A stretch of 64,000 bases of DNA from Actinospineispora spinosispora DSM 44797. Lineage in GTDB: Bacteria > Actinomycetota > Actinomycetes > Mycobacteriales > Pseudonocardiaceae. How positions within the stretch are numbered: position 1 is the stretch's first letter; each line of letters begins with the position of its first letter. A program made the position numbers and the translations under genes. Positions 50,764 to 59,131 of the stretch are shown here, one piece after another. The notes under the pieces were generated by a model. That model did no database searches. It saw nothing but the letters and a program-made list of their open reading frames with translations, and was not told the origin of the DNA. Location of the stretch: positions 336,891 through 400,890 of the forward strand of contig NZ_KE386834.1 of the NCBI RefSeq assembly GCF_000429025.1, read 5' to 3'.

Positions 50764-50878
50764 GTGTGCTCACGCCGCCAACTCAGTGTGCCCACGTCCC
50801 CGACTCGCGCAATGTCGGCGCCCGTTCCTTCCGCGAGTCGGGCGTCTGAGCACAGCGAGTCGGGCGTTTCGACACACC
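50764..50878. repeat. Symmetric array of four 21-24-bp units (two facing two)
   Basis: Units at 50764-50784 and 50786-50809 read GTGTGCTCACGCC...AACTC and GTGTGCCCACGTCCCCGACTC. Units at 50832-50854 and 50855-50878 are their inverted counterparts (CGAGTCGGGCGTCTGAGCACA, split here as CGAGTCGGGCG and TCTGAGCACA; and CGAGTCGGGCGTTTCGACAC). The centre 50810-50831 is unique. Related sequence occurs inside adnA. Confidence 0.75.
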
Positions 50879-50911
50879 GATTTTCTGCGAGGAAGGCGCG
50901 ACCCACAGGGA

Positions 50912-50946
50912 TCCACATGCTGCGACGCAACATCAAGGTCTGCGAG
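50912..50946. repeat. Palindromic intergenic repeat family A, copy 6 (one arm)
   Basis: CCACATGCTGCGACGCAACA and TCAAGGTCTGCGAG match a single arm of the family. It overlaps the last codons of the DHA2 transporter gene (stop at 50933-50935). Confidence 0.65.
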
Positions 50947-52312
50947 GTCGCATCAGGGCCGCCGTGGCGAAGGTCGCCGTGACGAGCGCGGCCGCGACCG
51001 TGAACGCGAGCTGGGCTCCGGAGAGGGCCGAGCCGGAGGCCAGGCCTCGGAAGAACAGTTTCCCCAGCACAGCCACGCCCAGCGTGCCGCCGAGCTGCTG
51101 CACCGCGTTGATCAAACCGGCCGCCGATCCGATCTCCGTCGGCCGCAACCGGTGCAGCGCGGTCGAGAAGAACGCGGGGCTGAACAGCCCGACCCCCAGG
51201 CCGGTCACGCCCAGCGCGGGCAGCAGCAGCGTCGGATAGCCGGTCGGCGCGGCCATGGCGTACACCGCGACGGCCGCGCCGAGACCCACCAGCAGGACGG
51301 CCAGCCCGGCGAACATGACGCGGTGCCCGTACCGGGGGATCAGGTACCTGCCGGCCACCCACGACGTGACCGCCATGCCGGCCGACCAGGGCAGGAGGCT
51401 CAGCCCGGCGGCGCGGACGTCGGCGCCCGCACCGAGCTGCAGTTGCAGCACCACGACCAGGGTCAGTCCTGACGTGACGGCGAAGAACACCGTGGACGTG
51501 ACCAGCGCGGCCGCGAACGCGCGGTCGACGAACAGGCTGACCTCGATCAGCGGTCGCGTGGCTCGGCGCTGGTGGAGCCCGAACGCGACGAGCACCAGAG
51601 ACCCGACACCGATGTCGGCCCAGCTGGATCCGGTATCGCTGATCAGCGGATAGATGACCAGTCCGGAACCGGTCATCACCAGCAGGGTGCCCATCGGGTC
51701 GAGCCCCGGTCGTCTCGGCGCCCGGTCCTCGATGATCAGCGGTGTCAGCGCGAGCACGAGCAACGACAACGGGATGTTGACGCCGAACACCGCCCGCCAG
51801 GACGAACCGAACAGGTCGGCATGGGTCAGCACACCGCCGAGCAGCGGACCGCACACCGCCGCCAGACCCATGACCGGACCGATACTGCCCAGCGCGGTGG
51901 ACAGTTCGGCACCGTCGAACATGGCTTTGACCAACCCGATGGTCTGCGGAATGATCACGGCCGCCGCGGCGCCCTGCACGATCCGGAACCCGATCAACGC
52001 ACCCGAGGACGGCGCGAGCGCGCAGGCCAGCGAGGCGAGCGCGAAACCGGCGACGCCGACCCGGAAGACCCGCCGACGGCCCGCGATGTCCCCGAGCCTG
52101 CCACCGGTGATCAGCAACAGCGCGAACGGCAACGTGTACGCGGTGCTGAACCACTGGATGTCCACGATCGAACCGCCGAGGCCGGCGTGGATCACCGGTG
52201 CCGCGACCGCGACGATCGTGGTGTCCAGCAGGTTCATCGCCTCGGCGACCAACAGGGCCGCCAGCGCTGCCCACCGCCAGCGATGACGCACTCTCGAACC
52301 GACGTGAACCAT
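50933..52312 (-). CDS. MFS efflux transporter, DHA2 (EmrB/QacA) family
   Basis: A 459-residue exporter with about 14 helices. DHA2 hallmarks are visible: LLDTTIVAVAAPVI in helix 1 (motif D1-like), GGRLGDIAGRRRVFRVG (motif A) and GPVMGLAAVCGPLLGGVLT (motif C). ATG 52312 has GAGGGAGAGCAC upstream. It is divergent from an Lrp-family regulator that probably controls it. Drug range unknown. Its 3' end has been overrun by a repeat family A arm, which encodes the last residues. Confidence 0.9.
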   Translation of the reverse strand: MVHVGSRVRHRWRWAALAALLVAEAMNLLDTTIVAVAAPVIHAGLGGSIVDIQWFSTAYTLPFALLLITGGRLGDIAGRRRVFRVGVAGFALASLACALAPSSGALIGFRIVQGAAAAVIIPQTIGLVKAMFDGAELSTALGSIGPVMGLAAVCGPLLGGVLTHADLFGSSWRAVFGVNIPLSLLVLALTPLIIEDRAPRRPGLDPMGTLLVMTGSGLVIYPLISDTGSSWADIGVGSLVLVAFGLHQRRATRPLIEVSLFVDRAFAAALVTSTVFFAVTSGLTLVVVLQLQLGAGADVRAAGLSLLPWSAGMAVTSWVAGRYLIPRYGHRVMFAGLAVLLVGLGAAVAVYAMAAPTGYPTLLLPALGVTGLGVGLFSPAFFSTALHRLRPTEIGSAAGLINAVQQLGGTLGVAVLGKLFFRGLASGSALSGAQLAFTVAAALVTATFATAALMRPRRP

Positions 52313-52419
52313 GTGCTCTCCCTCTGTCTCAGCTGACTGGGGCAGAGCGTGCGACCGCCGAGCCGATACATCCATCCGACGGCCTGAACTCGCAGATTTC
52401 TTCCATCTATGGCGGATCC

Positions 52420-53385
52420 ATGCAGAATATCTTCATGCTCGACGATCTGGACCGTGCTCTCGTCCACGCATTGCACATCGACGGGAGGGCGACGTTCAGC
52501 CGGATCGGATCGGTGCTCGGTGTGTCGACGCAGACCGTGGCCCGCCGCTACCAGCGGCTGCGGGAACGGGCGTCACTCCGGGTGGTCGGGCTGGCCGGGC
52601 CACACCGGGCAGGCCGTGCCCAGTGGATGCTGCGGCTCACCGCGAGCCCGGCCACGGCGCAGACCCTCGCTGTCGCGCTGGCCAGACGGGCGGACACGTC
52701 GTGGGTGAAGCTCGCCTCGGGTGGCACCGAGATCGTGGCGATCGTCGACACCCCTGCCGACAGCGACCACGCGCTGCTGATGCACGACATCCCGCGCGCG
52801 GCCAGCGTGACCGCGGTGTCCGCGCACTACCTCCTGCACATCTACCTCGGCGGCCCGACCGCGTGGCCGGGCCGGTTGCACGTCCTGACCGATCAGCAAC
52901 GGCGCGACCTGACGCCGGGGCTCGACCACGCCGATGGTGCGCTGACCTCGGCGGACGACGCCCTGCTCGCCGCGCTGGGGCGGGACGGCAGGGCCACGCA
53001 CGCCGAGCTGGCCTCGGCGACCGGCTGGTCCGCGTCCACCGTCGCCCGCCGCATGGCCGAGCTACGCGCGTCCGGGGCGCTCTTCTACGACCTGGAGGTT
53101 GACGACTCGCTGTTCGGCGCCACGACGAAGGCGCTGCTGTGGATGTCGGTCATCCCTGGCCGTCTCGACGAGGTGGCGACGGCGTTGACCGAACACCAGG
53201 AGCTGGCGTTCGTCGCCGCCACCACCGGTCCGACGAATCTGGTGGCCGACGCACTGTGCACGGACCCGGCCGCGCTGCACCGCTACCTGGTGCACCGGAT
53301 CGGTCCCCTGGACGGTATCCGCCACCTGGAGACCGCCCCGGTCCTGCGCACTGTGAAGGCGGCCGGACCGCTGAGCCGCGCCTAG
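52420..53385 (+). CDS. Lrp/AsnC family regulator with duplicated domains
   Basis: A 321-residue regulator consisting of two Lrp modules in tandem. Helix-turn-helix 1 (LDDLDRALVHALHIDGRATFS, split around residue 18; VLGVSTQTVARRYQRLRE) is followed by a RAM-like domain; helix-turn-helix 2 lies near 185-230 (ALLAALGRDGRATHAELA, GWSASTVARRMAELRASG) with a second RAM. Double-Lrp proteins of about 320 residues are typical of actinobacteria. ATG 52420 is chosen; ATG 52435 is possible. It is divergent from the DHA2 exporter gene (107 bp between starts) and overlaps the convergent nitroreductase gene by 4 bp. Confidence 0.88.
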   Translation: MQNIFMLDDLDRALVHALHIDGRATFSRIGSVLGVSTQTVARRYQRLRERASLRVVGLAGPHRAGRAQWMLRLTASPATAQTLAVALARRADTSWVKLASGGTEIVAIVDTPADSDHALLMHDIPRAASVTAVSAHYLLHIYLGGPTAWPGRLHVLTDQQRRDLTPGLDHADGALTSADDALLAALGRDGRATHAELASATGWSASTVARRMAELRASGALFYDLEVDDSLFGATTKALLWMSVIPGRLDEVATALTEHQELAFVAATTGPTNLVADALCTDPAALHRYLVHRIGPLDGIRHLETAPVLRTVKAAGPLSRA

Positions 53386-53828
53386 GCCACCGGGGTGAGC
53401 AGGACGATCGGGATCGTCCGCTCGGTCTTCTGCGCGTACTCCTCGTACAGCGGGAAGATCCGGGCCATCCGGGTCCAGAGGGGTGCGCGTTCGGCCTCGG
53501 AGGCGACCCGGGCGTGAGCGGTGAACCGGTCGGTTCCGGCCTGCACCCCGACGCTCGGGTCGGCCAGGAGGTTGGTGAGCCAGTCCGGGTCCTTGTCGTC
53601 GCCGCCCTTGGAGGCGACGACCACGTAGTCGTCACCGGAGCGGCCGTAGATCAGGCAGTTGCGGCGGGGCCGCCCGCTCCTGCGGCCGGTCGTGGCGATC
53701 ACCAGCACGTGCAGTCCGTTGTTCTCGTGCCCCTCGGTCCCACCCGAGGCAAGGTAGGCGCGGGTCTGCTCGGCGACCCAGTCCCACTGTGAGTCGACGG
53801 CGCGGTCCAGGTCTTCTGCGACGGCCAT
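53382..53828 (-). CDS. Deazaflavin (F420)-dependent nitroreductase family protein
   Basis: A 148-residue split beta-barrel protein of the DDN/FDOR family: VLVIATTGRRSGRPRRNCLIYGRSGDDYVVVASKGG is the F420-phosphate-binding core (split over residues 40-75), with DPDWLTNLLADPSV following. Members use F420H2 to reduce nitro compounds, quinones or lactone-type substrates. It lies 93 nt downstream of the acyl-CoA dehydrogenase on the same strand and overlaps the Lrp-regulator gene tail-to-tail by 4 bp. Native substrate unknown. Confidence 0.88.
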   Translation of the reverse strand: MAVAEDLDRAVDSQWDWVAEQTRAYLASGGTEGHENNGLHVLVIATTGRRSGRPRRNCLIYGRSGDDYVVVASKGGDDKDPDWLTNLLADPSVGVQAGTDRFTAHARVASEAERAPLWTRMARIFPLYEEYAQKTERTIPIVLLTPVA

Positions 53829-53921
53829 GGTGGCGGTCCCTTCCAGGTGCGGTGTGTGGTTCGGCCCTGGGACGGAGCCGGCGGACCGTTCTCGACATCC
53901 TCTCCCGGACGAGTTTCGCGG

Positions 53922-55073
53922 TCAGGGGAGCAGACGCTTGGCGATGATCTCGTTCATGATCTCGTTGGTGCCGCCGCCGATACCCAGGATGCGCGCGTCC
54001 CGGTAGTGCCGTTCCACCTCGGACTCGCGCATGTAGCCGAGGCCGCCGTGCAGCTGGACCGCCTCGTTGACCACGAAGTCGCACGCGTACACGGCGGTGT
54101 TCTTGGCCATCGCGACCTCGGTGATCACGTCTTCGCCGCGCAGGTGCCGCAGCGCGATCTCGCGCGTGTAGCGCCGGGCCACGTCGGTCTGCCGGGCCAT
54201 CTCGGCGATCTTGTGCTGCACCACCTGACGCTTCGCCAGCGTCCTGCCGAAGGTCTCTCGCTGCCGCACCCAGTCCAGGGTCAGCTCCAGGCACCGTTGC
54301 GCGATCGCGTACGCCTGGACCGCCAGCGCCAGCCGCTCCGCCGCGAACTGCGTCATGATCTGCAGGAACCCGCTGCCGGGCTCACCGACGAGGTTCTCCG
54401 CCGGCACCCGCACGTCGACGTAGGACAGTTCCGCGGTGTCCGACGAACGCCAGCCCATCTTGTCCAGCTTGCGGCTGACCGTGAAACCCGGCGTGCCCTT
54501 CTCGACGACCAGCAGCGACACTCCGCCGTAGCCGGGATCCCCGGTGCGGACCGCGGTCGTGACGAAGTCCGCGCGCACACCCGAGGTGATGTAGGTCTTC
54601 GCGCCGTTGACGACGTAGTGATCATCGTCGCGGACCGCGCGGGTCCGCAGGTTCGCCACGTCCGAACCGGCGTCCGGCTCGGTGATCGCCAGCGAACCGA
54701 TCTTCTCCCCGGCCAGGGTCGGCTTCACGAACCGCTCGATCAGGTACTCGTCACCCGAGGCGGCCATGTGCGGCACCGCGATCCCGTGGGTGAACAGCGA
54801 CGCGCACACGCCCGTGGGCGCGCCGGCCAGGATGAAGTTCTCCGTGACGATCAGCGAGTCGATCAGGTCACCGTCGCCGCCGAGCGACGCATCGAACCCC
54901 GCGCCGATCAGCCCCACGTCCGCCGCCGCCCGGTGCAGCTCACGGGGCAGCTCGCCGAGCGTCTCCCACTCCTCGACGTGCGGCACGACCTCCTTCGCGG
55001 CGAACGTCCGAGCCAGCTCGGCCAGCGCAACACGATCCGGCGCATCCCACGGTTCGATGGCGGCTGAGTCCAC
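53922..55073 (-). CDS. Acyl-CoA dehydrogenase
   Basis: A 383-residue FAD-dependent acyl-CoA dehydrogenase. Motifs include AITEPDAGSDVANLRTRA (FAD/substrate region), TYITSGVRADF, RQRETFGRTLAKRQVVQHKIAEM (split 250-280), QLHGGLGYM and the C-terminal YRDARILGIGGGTNEIM, where the catalytic base region sits in the ILGIGGGTNEI segment. It catalyses alpha,beta-desaturation of an acyl-CoA in beta-oxidation or a related catabolic route. GTG 55073 follows GGGAGA with 6-nt spacing. It probably shares regulation with the upstream XRE gene on the same strand, 82 nt away. Confidence 0.92.
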   Translation of the reverse strand: MDSAAIEPWDAPDRVALAELARTFAAKEVVPHVEEWETLGELPRELHRAAADVGLIGAGFDASLGGDGDLIDSLIVTENFILAGAPTGVCASLFTHGIAVPHMAASGDEYLIERFVKPTLAGEKIGSLAITEPDAGSDVANLRTRAVRDDDHYVVNGAKTYITSGVRADFVTTAVRTGDPGYGGVSLLVVEKGTPGFTVSRKLDKMGWRSSDTAELSYVDVRVPAENLVGEPGSGFLQIMTQFAAERLALAVQAYAIAQRCLELTLDWVRQRETFGRTLAKRQVVQHKIAEMARQTDVARRYTREIALRHLRGEDVITEVAMAKNTAVYACDFVVNEAVQLHGGLGYMRESEVERHYRDARILGIGGGTNEIMNEIIAKRLLP

Positions 55074-55155
55074 GGTGATCTCCCGTCACAGAAGTTACTC
55101 GCCAGTATGGTCTATCCGCCATGATCATGGAATGTGCCGCCCGTTCCCGGGTGGG

Positions 55156-55956
55156 TCAGGCGACCTCACCTCGGAGGATCTTCGCCGTTGCCGTGTCTGC
55201 GGGGTAGAAGGCCTCCAGGACCAGCTCGGCGATCGTGATGTCGAGGGGGGTGCCGAACGTCGTCACCGTGCTGAAGAAGGACAGGTCGCCGTCGGGGTGG
55301 CGCATGCGCAGCGGGACCAGGACGTCGCCGGGGCCGGGCAGCTCGATCGCCGGGACCTCGTCGTCGCAGGGCAGCGCGGTCAGCTCGTCGAGCAATGCCA
55401 CGAGCTTGGGATCCGCCGTCTGCTCGACCTGGCGGCGCAACCGGCTGAGCAGGTGACCGCGCCACTCACCGAGGTTGATGATGTGCGGCGCCATCCCGTC
55501 CGGGTGCAGGCTCAGCCGCAGCGCGTTCACCGGCGGCTCCAGCAGCTGGGGCGCCACGCCGTCGAGCATGATCGCGATCGAGCCGTTGCTGTCCACCATG
55601 TTCCAGTACCGGTCGACCGCGACCGCCGGGTACGGCTCGTGCCCGGTCAGGACCTGGCGCACCGCGTCCCGCACGGCGGCCATCGGCGGCGAGTCGAGGG
55701 TGTTCTCCGGGTAGATCGGCGCGTAACCGGCGGCGACCAGCAGCTGGTTGCGCTCCCGCAGCGGCATGTCCAGCTCTTCGGCGAGCAGCAGCACCATGTC
55801 CCTGCTGGGCACCGACCGGCCGGTCTCCACGAAGCTCAGATGCCGGGTCGAGATGTCCGCCTGGATCGACAGGTCCAGCTGGCTCAGCCGCCGGTGCTGA
55901 CGCCATTTGCGCAGCAGATCACCTACGCTTGCTCCGGACTGCACCGAAGTACTCAT
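55156..55956 (-). CDS. XRE family regulator with MmyB-like ligand domain
   Basis: A 266-residue regulator. The helix-turn-helix at about 12-70 (VGDLLRKWRQHRRLSQLDLSI, split; STRHLSFVETGRSVPSRDMVLLLAE) is followed by an MmyB-like PAS-type domain (HEPYPAVAVDRYWNMVDSN, LRLSLHPDGMAPHIINLGEW, DLSFFSTVTTFGTPLDIT). Relatives bind fatty-acid-like ligands and control short-chain dehydrogenase or lipid genes. ATG 55956 is preferred because a 28-nt palindrome lies 31 nt upstream; an upstream in-frame start at 56034 would place the palindrome in the coding region. It heads the acyl-CoA dehydrogenase gene. Confidence 0.85.
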   Translation of the reverse strand: MSTSVQSGASVGDLLRKWRQHRRLSQLDLSIQADISTRHLSFVETGRSVPSRDMVLLLAEELDMPLRERNQLLVAAGYAPIYPENTLDSPPMAAVRDAVRQVLTGHEPYPAVAVDRYWNMVDSNGSIAIMLDGVAPQLLEPPVNALRLSLHPDGMAPHIINLGEWRGHLLSRLRRQVEQTADPKLVALLDELTALPCDDEVPAIELPGPGDVLVPLRMRHPDGDLSFFSTVTTFGTPLDITIAELVLEAFYPADTATAKILRGEVA

Positions 55957-55986
55957 CGAAGGTGACGGTACCGCCTCGTCCCCTAC

Positions 55987-56014
55987 CTGTGTGTCATCCA
56001 CAGCTGACACACAG
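55987..56014. promoter_or_regulatory. Perfect 10-bp inverted repeat upstream of the XRE gene
   Basis: CTGTGTGTCA (55987-55996) and TGACACACAG (56005-56014) flank TCCACAGC. The symmetry and position just upstream of the preferred XRE start suggest an autoregulatory operator. Confidence 0.6.
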
Positions 56015-56149
56015 AAATCACTCACCACTCTCATAGTTCGTCGGCTGATAGTGAGATCATGTCCAGGATGAGGCTCACTCCGACACCGGGGAGCGCACTG
56101 AACAACTCGGGCCTACCGCGTGACGCCCAGGCGGCGCCCTCGCTGCGTT

Positions 56150-56192
56150 GCGCAGCCGGGCCGATACAACAGCGGTATCGGCCCGGCTGCGC
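56150..56192. terminator. GC-rich hairpin in the divergent XRE/response-regulator gap
   Basis: GCGCAGCCGGGCCGATAC pairs perfectly with 56175-56192 around a 7-nt loop. The genes on both sides diverge, so it cannot be a normal terminator for either; an RNA leader structure or an ended upstream transcript is possible. Confidence 0.6.
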
Positions 56193-56264
56193 GCCTTGCG
56201 ATGACGTCACCTGGCCGCCACGCGCCACGGCCGGAGTTGTTCAGCACGCTCCTGGCGCGCTGTC

Positions 56265-57008
56265 ATGAACGCACCGGCGGCTTCCGAGGCGGGCAGGGGC
56301 CAGCTCCGCCGGCCGGACGGTAGTCCGGTGCGCGTTCTCGTCGTCGACGACGAGGCCACGTTGACCGAGCTGCTGTCGATGGCGCTGCGGTACGAGGGCT
56401 GGGACGTGCGCGGCGCGGGCGACGGCCTGAGCGCGGTGCGGCTGGCCAGGGAGTTCCGCCCGGACGCCGTGGTGCTGGACATCATGCTGCCCGACATCGA
56501 CGGGCTCGAGGTGCTGCGCCGCATCCACGCCGAGTCACCGGACGTTCCGGTCCTGTTCCTGACTGCCAAGGACGCGGTGGAGGACCGGATCGCCGGGCTC
56601 ACCGCGGGCGGCGACGACTACGTGTCCAAGCCGTTCAGCCTCGAGGAGGTCGTGGCCAGGCTGCGCGCGCTCATGCGCCGCTCCGGCCGCAGCTCCGTGC
56701 GCGCCGACGCGCTGCTGGTGGTCGGCGACCTGACGCTGGACGAGGACAGCCGCGAGGTGCACCGCGCGGGTGACGCGATCACCCTGACGGCCACCGAGTT
56801 CGAGCTGCTGCGCTATCTGATGCGCAATCCGCGCCGGGTGCTGAGCAAGGCCCAGATCCTGGACCGGGTGTGGAACTACGACTTCGGCGGTCAGTCCAAC
56901 GTGGTGGAGCTGTACATCTCCTACCTGCGCAAGAAGATCGACGCGGGACATCCGCCGATGATCCACACGTTGCGCGGCGCGGGCTATGCGCTGCGTCCGG
57001 CGGAGTGA
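56265..57008 (+). CDS. OmpR/PhoB family response regulator (TrcR/TcrX-like)
   Basis: A 247-residue regulator with a 20-residue N-terminal extension. Receiver: VVDDE (27-31), phosphoacceptor Asp72 in VLDIMLPDIDG, FLTAKD, VSKPFSLEE. OmpR winged helix: ITLTATEFELLRYLMRNPRR, split; VLSKAQILDRVWNYDFGGQSN; HTLRGAGYALRP. It is followed 10 nt later by its sensor kinase gene. The sequence type resembles the mycobacterial TrcR/TcrX group; the target genes are unknown, but the DUF6153/DUF305 genes downstream are candidates. Confidence 0.93.
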   Translation: MNAPAASEAGRGQLRRPDGSPVRVLVVDDEATLTELLSMALRYEGWDVRGAGDGLSAVRLAREFRPDAVVLDIMLPDIDGLEVLRRIHAESPDVPVLFLTAKDAVEDRIAGLTAGGDDYVSKPFSLEEVVARLRALMRRSGRSSVRADALLVVGDLTLDEDSREVHRAGDAITLTATEFELLRYLMRNPRRVLSKAQILDRVWNYDFGGQSNVVELYISYLRKKIDAGHPPMIHTLRGAGYALRPAE

Positions 57009-57018
57009 CGCCCACCCG

Positions 57019-58650
57019 ATGATCCGGCCGAAGGGCGGACTGGTCGAGCGACTGCGCGACCGTACCTCCGCCCTGCCGCTGCGTACCCGGATGTTGGTCG
57101 CCATGATGGCGATGCTGTTCGCGGTGTCGATGGTGGTCGGCGCGATATCCCTGGTGCTGCTGCGCCAGTACCTGATCGGACAGCAGGACCGGCAGCTGCA
57201 GGGCACCGCCACGAACCTCCTCGCGGCCGCCGACCACCGTCCGCCCCGTGACCAGGACTCGCGGGATCACAACGGGAGCGACAACGGCCCGTGGTTCCTG
57301 AACAGTCCTCGGCTGCCGGAGGAGACGATCGGTGCCCGCATCGTCGACGACGAGGTCCGCCAAGCAGGGGTACTCGACAAGTCCGGCGTCACGCAGCTGC
57401 TGGGTGATGACGCTCGACAGACCTTGCGCGACCTGCCGCAGGACAAGCACCAGCACACCCGCTACATCGACGGCCTCGGTGACTACCGGTTGTTCGCGGT
57501 GGCGAAGTCCGACCGCACCGTCTACGTCACCGGGCTGCCGCTGAGGTCGGTCAACGAAACGCTGCTGAACCTCGCCAAGATCGAGATCCTGGTGGCGCTC
57601 GGCGGGCTCATCGCGGCCGGCCTGATCAGCAGGTTGATCGTGCGCGCCGCGCTGCGCCCGTTACGGCGGGTCGCCGGGACCGCGTCCCGGGTGGCGCAGC
57701 TGCCGCTGGACCGGGGTGAGGTCGCGCTCGCCGAGCGGGTCGGGGCGAGGGACACCGACCCCCGGACCGAGGTCGGGCAGGTCGGCGGTGCGTTGAACCA
57801 GCTGCTGGAGCACGTGGCCTCGGCGCTGGAGTCACGCCAGGCGAGCGAGACGCAGCTGCGGCAGTTCCTCGCCGACGCCAGCCACGAGCTGCGCACGCCG
57901 CTGGCCGCGATCCGAGGTTACGCCGAGCTGACCCGCCGCAGCGCCGAGGACAGCATGCCGCCGGACGTCGCCCACTCGCTGCGCCGGATCAGCTCGCAGG
58001 CCGAACGCATGACCTCGCTCGTCGAGGACATGCTGCTGCTGGCCCGCCTCGACGCCGGGCGACCGTTGGCCCGCGAGCTCGTCGACCTGTCCCAGCTCGT
58101 GGTGGACGCGGTGAGCGATGCGCACGCGGCCGGTCCGGAGCACCGCTGGACGCTGAGCCTGCCGGACGAGGCCGTCACGATCACCGGGGACGCCGCGCGC
58201 CTGTCCCAGGTACTGGCGAACCTGCTGGCCAACGCGCGGGTGCACACACCGCCGGGGACGACCGTGCGCGCGGAGCTGAGCGGAACCCCGATGGAAGCGG
58301 TGATCAGGGTCCTCGACGACGGGCCCGGCATTCCGCCCGGGCTGATCCCGCACGTGTTCGGACGCTTCGCCCGGGGCGACAGCTCCCGGTCGCGCGCGGC
58401 GGGCAGCACCGGGCTCGGCCTGGCCATCGCGCACGCCGTGGTCGTCGCGCACGGCGGCTGGGTCGGGGTGGAGAGCGTGCCCGGCCGGACCGCGTTCACC
58501 GTCCGGTTGCCGGTCAACGGCTATCCCTGGGGACGGCCCCCGGCAGCGAACCCGTCGGTGGCGCCGACGCAACCGGTGCGCAGGCCGCTCGCGCCGCACC
58601 GGGTTCCCGCCGAGCAGAAGTCGATCGCCAACCCCGAGGCACCTGTCTGA
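57019..58650 (+). CDS. OmpR-type sensor histidine kinase
   Basis: A 543-residue kinase. It has two membrane helices (MLVAMMAMLFAVSMVVGAISL at about 25-45, split; ILVALGGLIAAGLISRLIV at about 192-210) flanking an extracytoplasmic sensor of about 145 residues rich in His/Asp (QDKHQHTRYIDG), HAMP, HisKA with ASHELRTPLAA (His289) and HATPase_c (VLANLLANARVHTP, DDGPGIPPG, STGLGLAIAHAVV). The C-terminal 40 residues are a Pro-rich tail. It pairs with the preceding regulator; the signal is unknown. Confidence 0.92.
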   Translation: MIRPKGGLVERLRDRTSALPLRTRMLVAMMAMLFAVSMVVGAISLVLLRQYLIGQQDRQLQGTATNLLAAADHRPPRDQDSRDHNGSDNGPWFLNSPRLPEETIGARIVDDEVRQAGVLDKSGVTQLLGDDARQTLRDLPQDKHQHTRYIDGLGDYRLFAVAKSDRTVYVTGLPLRSVNETLLNLAKIEILVALGGLIAAGLISRLIVRAALRPLRRVAGTASRVAQLPLDRGEVALAERVGARDTDPRTEVGQVGGALNQLLEHVASALESRQASETQLRQFLADASHELRTPLAAIRGYAELTRRSAEDSMPPDVAHSLRRISSQAERMTSLVEDMLLLARLDAGRPLARELVDLSQLVVDAVSDAHAAGPEHRWTLSLPDEAVTITGDAARLSQVLANLLANARVHTPPGTTVRAELSGTPMEAVIRVLDDGPGIPPGLIPHVFGRFARGDSSRSRAAGSTGLGLAIAHAVVVAHGGWVGVESVPGRTAFTVRLPVNGYPWGRPPAANPSVAPTQPVRRPLAPHRVPAEQKSIANPEAPV

Positions 58651-58651
58651 A

Positions 58652-58666
58652 CACCCCATGGGGGTA
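58652..58666. promoter_or_regulatory. CsoR-like palindrome upstream of DUF6153/DUF305 genes
   Basis: ACCCCATGGGGGT at 58653-58665 is a G/C-tract palindrome of the kind bound by copper-sensing CsoR/RicR repressors (ACCCC...GGGGT). It lies 11 nt before the GTG start of the DUF6153 gene and just after the kinase stop codon. Confidence 0.5.
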
Positions 58667-58676
58667 CGGTGGGGAC

Positions 58677-59078
58677 GTGGCCGCCCGGCAGACGCTCGTT
58701 GTGCGCTGGCTGCTGATCCTCGTGATCGGCGCCGGTGTGGTCGCCATGCACAGCGTCATGGGACCCAGCCTCATGGATCACCGCGGCGCCCCGCATCCGC
58801 CGAGCCACTCGATGGCGCACCACGCGCCGGACCAGTCGGGAGACATGCCCGGGCACAGCGGGCACGACGGCGCGTCCATGCTCGGGCACCTGTGCCTCGC
58901 GGTGCTCGGGGTGTTCGGGCTCGCGCTGCTGATCCTGCCGATGCTGCTCGCGGTGCTGCGCCGCCGCCAGGTGCGTCCCGCTCAGGAAGCACTCGGGTCG
59001 GTCGTGTCCGTCCGCCCGCGTGCGCCGCCGGCGCCGACCTCGCTGCGGCTCGCCGAGCTCTGTATCTCGCGGCGCTGA
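58677..59078 (+). CDS. DUF6153 family membrane protein
   Basis: A 133-residue protein of the actinobacterial DUF6153 type: an N-terminal hydrophobic helix (WLLILVIGAGVVAMHSVMG), a His/Met/Pro-rich loop (MDHRGAPHPPSHSMAHHAP, GHSGHDGASM), a second helix (LCLAVLGVFGLALLILPMLLAVL) and a basic C-terminus. The His/Met loop suggests metal (copper) binding between membrane segments; function unproven. GTG 58677 follows a CsoR-like palindrome. It is upstream of the DUF305 gene (53 nt). Confidence 0.8.
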   Translation: MAARQTLVVRWLLILVIGAGVVAMHSVMGPSLMDHRGAPHPPSHSMAHHAPDQSGDMPGHSGHDGASMLGHLCLAVLGVFGLALLILPMLLAVLRRRQVRPAQEALGSVVSVRPRAPPAPTSLRLAELCISRR

Positions 59079-59131
59079 TCCGCACCGGACTTTCGGTGCA
59101 GACCAACGCTCGTCAGATACGGAGAACCCCC

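Larger units (their letters stand above)
50633..50932. other. Repeat-filled intergenic region after nudC
   Basis: About 300 bases between convergent nudC and the DHA2 gene. They contain a degenerate family A copy, a symmetric array of four short repeats, and part of a second family A copy; no gene is supported. Confidence 0.7.
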
